Positions 1 to 6,027 of a stretch of DNA of 64,000 nt are shown one piece after another. A program made the position numbers and the translations under genes. The notes beneath the pieces are model-generated. The model had not been told where the DNA came from, made no database searches, and worked only from the letters and a program-made list of their open reading frames with translations. Position 1 is the first letter of the stretch; every line of letters begins with the position of its first letter. The DNA comes from Clostridia bacterium (GTDB lineage: Bacteria > Bacillota > Clostridia > Oscillospirales > CAG-272). The stretch spans positions 16,383 to 80,382 of the forward strand of contig JAFQFR010000014.1 in NCBI GenBank assembly GCA_017398595.1, given 5' to 3'.

Positions 1-1
1 T

Positions 2-463
2 TCGGTCGGCACAGCGCCCGTCATCGGCTATCACTACGGTGCGGCAAACCACAACGAACTGAAAAGCTTGCTGCAAAGAAGTTTTGTCATCATCGGGATC
101 TGCTCGGTCGCCATGCTCGTACTTGCCGAGATACTCGCACAGCCTCTCGCCGCGATCTTCGTCGGCTACGATGAAGCGCTCATGGCGCTGACACTGCGCG
201 GCTTCCGCATTTTCTCGATCTCTTTCCTGTTTTCGGGCATTGCCATCTTCGGTTCGTCCTTCTTCACCGCGCTCAATAACGGTCTCGTCTCGGCGCTTAT
301 CTCCTTTTTGCGCACGCTGGTATTTCAGATCGCAGCCGTACTGCTCCTGCCGCTCATTTGGGAGATCGACGGCATCTGGATCTCCATCGTCGTCGCCGAA
401 GTCATGGCATTCGTCGTCACCATGCTCTTCCTCGCCGGTAATAAGAAAAAGTATCGGTACTGA
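2..463 (+). CDS. MATE-family efflux transporter, C-terminal part
   Basis: Last 153 residues of a MATE multidrug/cation antiporter; the start lies before the window. The first visible residues, PVIGYHYGA, match the conserved P-x-I-G-Y-N-Y-G-A segment of the family in the second half of the protein. Four to five hydrophobic helices follow, ending in a basic cytoplasmic tail (KKKYRY). MATE proteins sit in the cytoplasmic membrane and export cationic drugs or metabolites against Na+ or H+. The substrate cannot be told from this piece. Downstream is a repeat-bearing gap rather than an operon partner. The family call is safe; the full length and start are unknown. Confidence 0.85.
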   Translation, partial: SVGTAPVIGYHYGAANHNELKSLLQRSFVIIGICSVAMLVLAEILAQPLAAIFVGYDEALMALTLRGFRIFSISFLFSGIAIFGSSFFTALNNGLVSALISFLRTLVFQIAAVLLLPLIWEIDGIWISIVVAEVMAFVVTMLFLAGNKKKYRY

Positions 464-466
464 TCT

Positions 467-622
467 CGCCTTCCCCCCTCGGGGGAAGACGAACCGCCCC
501 GCGGTGGATGAGGGGCATGCATGATTTTACACAAGAAAAACGCCGCTGCGGCGGCTACCCCTCATCAGCGGTTTACCGCAATGCGACCGCAGGTCGCTAT
601 GCTTCCTCTCAAAGGGGAAGCC
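467..622. repeat. Intergenic dyad repeat, family A (two inverted copies)
   Basis: Two facing copies of a short element. One runs from the CTTCCCCCCTCGGGGGAAG dyad near 470 through GCCCCGCGGTGGATGAGGGG. The other starts CCCCTCATCAGCGG at 559 and ends AGGGGAAGCC at 622. A CGCCGCTGCGGCG hairpin lies between them at 541. Related copies occur at 35877, 47860, 47929 and 48515, always between genes. Confidence 0.7.
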
Positions 623-672
623 TATTTTATGTCGTATCATAAACAATCTTTTTTCTTCTCCCCCAGCCTATC

Positions 673-701
673 TTGACATTGTTTTCAACATTCGGTACAA
701 T
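673..701 (+). promoter_or_regulatory. Promoter of the 734 lipoprotein gene with dyad operator
   Basis: -35 TTGACA (673-678), 17-nt spacer, -10 TACAAT (696-701). A perfect 10-bp inverted repeat, ACATTCGGTA (688-697) and TACCGAATGT (709-718), brackets the -10 and the expected start point near 708, a typical repressor position. Promoter seen directly; the operator role is inferred. Confidence 0.7.
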
Positions 702-733
702 ATTCTTATACCGAATGTACTTGGAGGGCAACG

Positions 734-2032
734 ATGAAACGGACATTTTTATCGATCCTGTGCATATCTCTTTTGACTGCTTTCCTGTGTATTTCCTGCG
801 AAAAACAAGAGTCTCTACCGCCGGATTATGTCAGCGGGACAAAAGTTGTGATCGACAATGAAACACCATATGTGTACGATGCATCTACATACCATGATCG
901 TGCCCTGACAACGGTACTGCAAAATTGTATAGAATACCCCGAAGAATTTTCTTATGAAACACTCGTCGAATATGCAGGAAATAAAATCGTACGACACTAT
1001 GTTAACGGGGAAAGTGAATATTATTATACTGTTTACTCTTACCGCAACAATTATCTTTTATATATTTTCTTAGAAAAGAACGAGGATCGTTATACATGCA
1101 AGGAGGATCAACTTTACACGATTCTATATAACGATTCATGGCTTACAGACAAAGTATTCGCACAAGATCTTCCTTCTGTAATTCTCGGCGATAACAAGCC
1201 CGATTGGGCGTATGCGGACTATTACTCGCTGCAAGAGATCAATGCAAAGATCGAGCAGCGCTGGCGCTGGTATACAAACCATTGTAAAAAAGTTTCGCTA
1301 AGTGCGCTTGCCGAAGATGTATTTGACACTGCCGAAAAACCGCTGGAGTATGTATACCGCACCGTGCAGTATAAAATGTTCGACACTATAACCGACAACC
1401 GCTTTGCAAGCGGTGGCATATACAACTACGATCTGTGCCTGTACAAAGACGGCACGGCAGAACTGGTATACCGCCACTATGACGAGGGCAGTCCCTATGT
1501 GCTCCTGCGGGAAATGCGCATTGCGCTCGACAGTGAAGAACAAGCGCGCATAGAAGCAACGCTCAGCGAATGGGATCTTAACAGCATCCCGACATGGAAT
1601 CCCGAAGAACCTTTGGGGGTAGACGGCGAAACCACATATATCCTCGGCACAAACGGCTATGACACGCATCTTGCGTCCATGTGGTGCGCAGGTGACCGAT
1701 ACGGTATCTACCATATCCGCACCGCACTGGAAGAAACCGTCCGCGCACACGAGCCGGAAAGCATTTACGATGCATTTCTGGCGGGTGAAGCGCCTGTAAC
1801 GCACAACGGCACCGACCGCTATGCAGCCGAGTTCTACCCGGACGGGAAAAATCAAAAAGGAAACGGCTACGCCTACCTGGATGTGACCGGCGATGCAACT
1901 CCCGAGCTGCACTTGCGCACGCCAACCTCTTATACGGTCATCGCAAGCGATGCAGACGGACTGTATGTATATTACACCGGCAGCGACAATCCATACGATA
2001 CAAACGAGATGGTATGGCTGTTATACAAATAA
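734..2032 (+). CDS. Putative lipoprotein, function unknown
   Basis: 432 residues. The N-terminus is a type II signal peptide (MKRTFLSILCISLLTAFLCI) with lipobox I-S-C, so the mature protein should be lipid-anchored on the outside of the membrane. Start chosen for the TTGGAGGG ribosome site 6-8 nt upstream. The body is rich in Tyr, Asp and Glu and has no membrane helix or motif I recognise. It is a single-gene unit, with a promoter under a dyad at 673-718 and a terminator just after the stop. Codon usage is more AT-rich than in the feo genes behind it, especially in the first half. No function is assigned. Confidence 0.7.
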   Translation: MKRTFLSILCISLLTAFLCISCEKQESLPPDYVSGTKVVIDNETPYVYDASTYHDRALTTVLQNCIEYPEEFSYETLVEYAGNKIVRHYVNGESEYYYTVYSYRNNYLLYIFLEKNEDRYTCKEDQLYTILYNDSWLTDKVFAQDLPSVILGDNKPDWAYADYYSLQEINAKIEQRWRWYTNHCKKVSLSALAEDVFDTAEKPLEYVYRTVQYKMFDTITDNRFASGGIYNYDLCLYKDGTAELVYRHYDEGSPYVLLREMRIALDSEEQARIEATLSEWDLNSIPTWNPEEPLGVDGETTYILGTNGYDTHLASMWCAGDRYGIYHIRTALEETVRAHEPESIYDAFLAGEAPVTHNGTDRYAAEFYPDGKNQKGNGYAYLDVTGDATPELHLRTPTSYTVIASDADGLYVYYTGSDNPYDTNEMVWLLYK

Positions 2033-2037
2033 CAAAA

Positions 2038-2070
2038 AATCGGCACTCTGTTCGAGTGCCGATTTTATTT
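2038..2070. terminator. Bidirectional intrinsic terminator
   Basis: AATCGGCACTC (2038-2048), loop TGTTC, GAGTGCCGATT (2054-2064), flanked by A-run on the left and T-rich tract on the right. It serves the 734 gene (+) and the convergent feo operon (-). Confidence 0.85.
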
Positions 2071-2240
2071 TATTTCTTACAATCGCATTTGCTTTTACAA
2101 TGTTGGCAATCGCCGCAGCAGCCGTCGCTGCCGCCGCAGCCGGGACATTTTCCGTCCTTAAAGGAACGCAGTGTGGAGCGGATGGCGAGGAACAGTGCCG
2201 CGCCGACCACCGCTAAGAGCACATAGTCCAGCCACGTCAT
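2070..2240 (-). CDS. FeoB-associated Cys-rich membrane protein
   Basis: 56 residues, one N-terminal helix (about residues 4-20) followed by a Cys-rich tail with C-P-G-C-G-G, G-C-C-G-D-C, C-K-S-K-C-D-C. Fits the small FeoB-associated Cys-rich family (Pfam PF12669 type), found after feoB in Firmicutes. Its start overlaps the feoB stop as ATGA, so it is translationally coupled as the third gene of the Feo operon. The paired cysteines suggest Fe(II) or Fe-S binding at the membrane near FeoB, but the role is not established. An in-frame upstream extension is possible but lies inside feoB and lacks a ribosome site. Confidence 0.85.
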   Translation of the reverse strand: MTWLDYVLLAVVGAALFLAIRSTLRSFKDGKCPGCGGSDGCCGDCQHCKSKCDCKK

Positions 2241-4240
2241 ACAAGCAGTCCTCCGATCTGATATACCAGCAAGCCGCACAGCCATGCAACTACGCACTGC
2301 AGTACGACAACGCCGAGCGTCTGCCGCCATGTGCCGAGCTCACGGCGCACGGTTGCGATCGCCGCAACACAGGGGGTATACAGCAGCGTGAACACCAAGA
2401 AGCTTGCCGCCGTGAGAGGGGTAAACAGACCGGCAAGCGCGGTGGAAAGTTCTTCCATGCCGACGCCGAGCAGTACGCTCATCGTGCTGACGACCGCCTC
2501 TTTCGCGGTAAATCCGGTGATCAGCGAGGTGGCAACACGCCAGTCGCCAAAGCCAAGGGGCGTGAAGATCGGCGCGATCCACTTGCCGACGATGGCAAGC
2601 AGGCTGTCGCCGCTGTTTTCGACGATATTGAGCTTGGTATCAAAGCTCTGCAGGAACCAAATGAGCACCGTCGCGGCAAAAATGACCGTGAATGCCTTCT
2701 GCAAAAAGTCCTTTGCCTTGTCCCACAGCAGCAGCGCAACGCTCTTTGCCGAGGGGATGCGGTAGTTCGGCAGCTCCATAACAAACGGAACAGGCTTGCC
2801 GCGGAACGCGGTGCCTTTGAGCGCGAGCGCTACGAGAATGCCGACCAAAATACCCGTGGCATACAGCACGATCATCACCAGTGCCGCATGATCCGGGAAG
2901 AATGCCGCCGCAAAGACCGTGTAGATCGGGATCTTTGCCGAACAGCTCATAAAGGGCGTAAGCATGACCGTCATGCGGCGGTCACGGTCGGACGAGAGCG
3001 TGCGCGTTGCCATGATGGCGGGCACACTGCAGCCGAAACCGATCAGCATCGGCACGATACTGCGTCCCGAAAGACCGATCTTGCGCAGGAGTTTATCCAT
3101 AACGAATGCAATGCGCGCCATATAGCCCGTATCTTCCAAAATGGAGAGGAAGAAGAACAGAACAACGATCAGCGGCAGGAAGCTGAGCACGCTGCCTACA
3201 CCCGCCAATACGCCGTCTACCACAAGGCTCTGCACCACGGGGTTGATACCGTAGGCGGTGAGCGCACTGTCGATCACGGCGATCAGCCAATCAATGCCCG
3301 CGGCAAGCAGATCGGACAAAAAGCTGCCGATCACGTTGAACGTGAGATAAAAGATGCCCAGCATGACGCACAGGAAGATCGGAATCGCGGCATATTTATT
3401 GGTGAGCACCGCGTCGATGCGCGTGCTGCGCCGATGCTCCTTACTCTCCTTGCACTTGACCACCGAATCGGCGCACGCCTTCTCGATAAAGTCATAGCGC
3501 ATTTCGGCAAGTGCCGCGTTGCGGTCGAGCCCCGTGTCGTGCTCCATCTCGATGATGCTGTGTTCGATCATCTCGATCTCGTTTTGACTGAGCTCCAGCT
3601 TCTCCGCAAACGAATCGTCGCCCTCGATGAGTTTCGTCGCACAGAAACGCGGCGAAATGCCCGCGTTTTCGGCGTGGTCCTCGATGAGATGCGAGACCGC
3701 GTGGATGCATCTATGTACCGCGCCGCCCTCGCAGAAGTCCATGACGGCGGGATAGATCTTTCCCTTGGCAACGCGCTGTGCCTCGCGCGTCAGCTCGGAA
3801 ACGCCCTCATTCTTCGCCGCACTGATCGGCACAACGGGCACGCCGAGCGCCGCCGACAGCTTCTTAACATTGATCGTGCCGCCGTTGCCGCGCACCTCGT
3901 CCATCATATTCAGCGCAATGACCGTGGGAATATGCAGGGAGAGCAACTGCAGTGTGAGGTAGAGGTTGCGCTCGATGTTGGTCGCGTCCACGATATTGAT
4001 AATGCCGTCGGGTTTCTCATTGAGCACGAAGTCGCGCGTGACGATCTCCTCGCTCGTATACGGGCGAATCGAGTAGATACCCGGCAGGTCTACGACCGAT
4101 GCGTCGATGCCGCGGATGGCACCGACCTTGGAATCGACCGTGACGCCCGGAAAGTTGCCGACGTGCTGATTCGAGCCGGTCAGGGCGTTGAACAGCGTGG
4201 TCTTGCCGCAGTTCTGATTGCCTACAAGTGCAAAGATCAT
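2237..4240 (-). CDS. feoB: Ferrous iron transporter FeoB
   Basis: 667-residue membrane GTPase for Fe(II) uptake. The N-terminal G domain shows G1 GNQNCGKTT (residues 7-15), switch segment NFPGVTV, G3 DLPG, G4 NMMD and G5 SAAK. A helical domain follows, then the polytopic membrane part with both Gate-type repeats: GFGCSVPAIMATRTL in the middle and YTPCVAAIATVRRELG near the C-terminus. Length is usual for the family without the C-terminal FeoC-like extension. Start and stop overlap by 4 nt (ATGA) with feoA upstream and the Cys-rich gene downstream, giving a tight feoA-feoB-small-protein operon. All expected GTPase motifs are intact. Confidence 0.97.
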   Translation of the reverse strand: MIFALVGNQNCGKTTLFNALTGSNQHVGNFPGVTVDSKVGAIRGIDASVVDLPGIYSIRPYTSEEIVTRDFVLNEKPDGIINIVDATNIERNLYLTLQLLSLHIPTVIALNMMDEVRGNGGTINVKKLSAALGVPVVPISAAKNEGVSELTREAQRVAKGKIYPAVMDFCEGGAVHRCIHAVSHLIEDHAENAGISPRFCATKLIEGDDSFAEKLELSQNEIEMIEHSIIEMEHDTGLDRNAALAEMRYDFIEKACADSVVKCKESKEHRRSTRIDAVLTNKYAAIPIFLCVMLGIFYLTFNVIGSFLSDLLAAGIDWLIAVIDSALTAYGINPVVQSLVVDGVLAGVGSVLSFLPLIVVLFFFLSILEDTGYMARIAFVMDKLLRKIGLSGRSIVPMLIGFGCSVPAIMATRTLSSDRDRRMTVMLTPFMSCSAKIPIYTVFAAAFFPDHAALVMIVLYATGILVGILVALALKGTAFRGKPVPFVMELPNYRIPSAKSVALLLWDKAKDFLQKAFTVIFAATVLIWFLQSFDTKLNIVENSGDSLLAIVGKWIAPIFTPLGFGDWRVATSLITGFTAKEAVVSTMSVLLGVGMEELSTALAGLFTPLTAASFLVFTLLYTPCVAAIATVRRELGTWRQTLGVVVLQCVVAWLCGLLVYQIGGLLV

Positions 4241-4473
4241 TTGCTCTCCTCCCCGCTGACAAGTTCTATTTTCTGTGCGTCCTCACGGCGCAGCGTAAGC
4301 TCATAGCCGCGGATCTGAATCTGGATCGGGTCACCGAGGGGAGCAACCTTTTGCAGCACGACCTCAGTGCGCGGGATGAGCCCCATATCGAGCAGACGCA
4401 GCCGCAGTGCGCCCTCGCCGCCGACAGCGCGGATCACACCGCTCTCGCCGACTTTCAAATCATTCAGTGTCAT
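4237..4473 (-). CDS. feoA: FeoA-domain protein
   Basis: 78 residues with the SH3-like FeoA fold: L..L..GE.G.I..V.GEGALRLRLLDMGLIPRTEV...APLGDPIQIQIRGYELTLRREDA. This is the conserved core that binds and tunes FeoB on the cytoplasmic side. First gene of the Feo operon, its stop overlapping the feoB start. A GGAGG ribosome site lies 5 nt before the ATG, and the promoter with a dyad in its spacer is at 4507-4535. Full length and intact. Confidence 0.95.
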   Translation of the reverse strand: MTLNDLKVGESGVIRAVGGEGALRLRLLDMGLIPRTEVVLQKVAPLGDPIQIQIRGYELTLRREDAQKIELVSGEESK

Positions 4474-4506
4474 ATTTCCTCCGAAAAGGCAGTTATTTTC
4501 ATGTAT

Positions 4507-4535
4507 ATGTTAGCACAGACTAACTTTTTCGTCAA
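4507..4535 (-). promoter_or_regulatory. feo operon promoter with dyad in the spacer
   Basis: Read on the minus strand: -35 TTGACG (4535-4530), 17-nt spacer, -10 TAACAT (4512-4507). The inverted repeat GTTAG-N6-CTAAC (4509-4524) fills the -10 side of the spacer. The half-sites equal those inside DtxR/IdeR boxes, but with wider spacing. An iron-responsive repressor here is plausible and unproven. Confidence 0.6.
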
Positions 4536-4618
4536 CTGTCAAAATATACAAATTCCGACATTTTATTTCCCGGCGGTAAACCGATCAGACAAATTTTTGC
4601 AAATGTCCGTTTTTGTGC

Positions 4619-4647
4619 TTGCGGTTTGCATCATCCGATGGTATACT
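4619..4647 (+). promoter_or_regulatory. Promoter of the lrgAB-like pair
   Basis: -35 TTGCGG (4619-4624), 17-nt spacer, -10 TATACT (4642-4647), about 29 nt before the TTG start. Divergent from the feo promoter 84 nt away. Confidence 0.55.
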
Positions 4648-4675
4648 TTAGGAAGTTAAGAAAGGAGCATGCACC

Positions 4676-5047
4676 TTGAAATACATCAAACAGTTTTCCA
4701 TCATTACATTTATATCCCTGATCGGCGAGGCGCTGAACCACCTCATTCCCCTGCCCGTCCCCGCGAGCATTTACGGCGTGGTGATCCTGTTTTGCTGCCT
4801 GGAATTTAAGATCATTCCGCTTGCAGCAGTCAAAGAAACCTGGCTGTTTCTCGTCAGCATCATGCAGATTTTGTTCATCCCCGCCACGGTCGGACTGATC
4901 GACACATGGGACGTCTTTGCCCCGAACTGGCTCGCCTACACCGTGATCATCATCCTTTCCACATTCATGGTCATGCTGATCTCGGGCAAGGTCACACAGG
5001 GCATCATTCGCCTCGGTCAAAAGAAGGAGGCGAAGAAAAATGCGTGA
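4676..5047 (+). CDS. lrgA: CidA/LrgA-family holin-like protein
   Basis: 123 residues, four hydrophobic helices and a basic tail (QKKEAKKNA), matching the CidA/LrgA family. The family motif is the conserved P-L-P-V-P-x-S-I-Y-G-x-x-x-L-F segment around residues 26-40. TTG start, supported by AAAGGAG eight nt upstream. These proteins act as holin-like pores or exporters that control murein hydrolases and, in some bacteria, pyruvate or overflow metabolites. It overlaps the following lrgB-like gene by 8 nt, the usual pair. CidA and LrgA cannot be told apart from sequence alone. Confidence 0.85.
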   Translation: MKYIKQFSIITFISLIGEALNHLIPLPVPASIYGVVILFCCLEFKIIPLAAVKETWLFLVSIMQILFIPATVGLIDTWDVFAPNWLAYTVIIILSTFMVMLISGKVTQGIIRLGQKKEAKKNA

Positions 5048-5735
5048 ATTCCTCGAGAATTCGATGTTCTTCGGCGTGTTTTTGACGCTGCTTGCCTACT
5101 GCATCGGACTGTTCGTGCAGAAGAAGCTGAAGCACATGCTGTTCAATCCGCTGCTGATCGCGATCATCCTCACGATCGTCGCACTGCTCGTCCTCGACAT
5201 CGACTACGATACATATTACGACGGCGCGAAGTATCTGAGTTATCTGCTCACACCCGCCACGGTCTGCCTTGCCATTCCGCTGTACGAGCAATTTGAACTG
5301 CTGAAAAAGAACTATAAAGCGGTGCTCTGCGGCATTGCAAGCGGCATTCTGACCTGCCTTGTCAGCGTCTTTTTGCTCGCACTGCTCTTCCGCCTCGACC
5401 ATGCCACCTATGTCACTCTGCTGCCCAAATCCATCACCACGGCGATCGGCATGGGCATCTCGGAGGAGCTCGGCGGCTATGTCTCCATCACCATCGCCGC
5501 GATCATTTTGAGCGGTATCCTCGGCAACATCTTTGCCGCGTCCTTCTGCAAACTCTTTAAGATCACCGAACCGATCGCCGTCGGCGTTGCCATCGGTACT
5601 TCCTCGCACGCCATCGGCACGACCAAGGCACTGGAGATCGGCGCGGTGGAAGGCGCCATGAGCAGCCTGTCGATCGTGGTAGCCGGACTGCTGACCGTCA
5701 TCGGCGCCCCCATTTTTGCAAATTTCATAGCGTGA
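5040..5735 (+). CDS. lrgB: LrgB-family protein
   Basis: 231 residues, six to seven membrane helices. The C-terminal family signature is present: LLPKSITTAIGMGISEELGG then AIGTSSHAIGTTKALEIG, the typical P-K-S-x-T-x-P/A and G-x-x-S/x-H-x-x-G-T blocks. Partner of the LrgA-like protein directly upstream, which it overlaps, with an AAGGAGG ribosome site inside that gene. The pair is usually linked to control of autolysis and metabolite efflux. A strong terminator follows. Complete. Confidence 0.93.
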   Translation: MREFLENSMFFGVFLTLLAYCIGLFVQKKLKHMLFNPLLIAIILTIVALLVLDIDYDTYYDGAKYLSYLLTPATVCLAIPLYEQFELLKKNYKAVLCGIASGILTCLVSVFLLALLFRLDHATYVTLLPKSITTAIGMGISEELGGYVSITIAAIILSGILGNIFAASFCKLFKITEPIAVGVAIGTSSHAIGTTKALEIGAVEGAMSSLSIVVAGLLTVIGAPIFANFIA

Positions 5736-5736
5736 C

Positions 5737-5767
5737 AAAAAAGATCCTGCAATGCAGGATCTTTTTT
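5737..5767 (+). terminator. Intrinsic terminator after lrgB
   Basis: AAAAAAGATCCTGCA (5737-5751) pairs with TGCAGGATCTTTTTT (5753-5767), a near-perfect 15-bp dyad with T6 tail just after the stop. The A-run lets it work on the minus strand for the Xre gene as well. Confidence 0.9.
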
Positions 5768-5788
5768 CAGCTTGTCGGGCGGCTGTTT

Positions 5789-5989
5789 TTAATCGGGGAT
5801 ATATTCGGCAATATCACAAAGCTCGCATTCCAATGCGGCACAGAGCTTGTTTAAAGTTTTGGTCTCCATATTCTCATTGGCTTTGAGCCGACGAACCGTT
5901 TTGCTGTCGATCCCGCACTTTTCGCGAAGCCAATATGTCGATGCACCTTTTTTCTCCATCGTTACCCAAAGTTTATCAAATGAAATCAT
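5789..5989 (-). CDS. Small Xre-type DNA-binding regulator
   Basis: 66 residues, essentially one Cro/C1-type helix-turn-helix: F.KLW..M..K.AS..WLREKCGIDSKTVRRLKANENMETKTLNKLCAALECELCDI.EYI. Closest in style to the HTH_26 single-domain group (YozG-like). It stands alone between two convergent or divergent units; the ATG lacks a strong ribosome site. Target unknown. Could regulate itself or the neighbouring lipoprotein gene. Confidence 0.85.
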   Translation of the reverse strand: MISFDKLWVTMEKKGASTYWLREKCGIDSKTVRRLKANENMETKTLNKLCAALECELCDIAEYIPD

Positions 5990-6027
5990 TCTGTTGTACC
6001 GCCTTGACGATTTTATATCTTATTCTT

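Noticed and set aside
2171..4306. 711-codon open frame on the plus strand opposite feoB
   Set aside because: Arg/His/Gln-rich product with no motif; it mirrors the strongly supported feoB/feoA frames and has no ribosome site.
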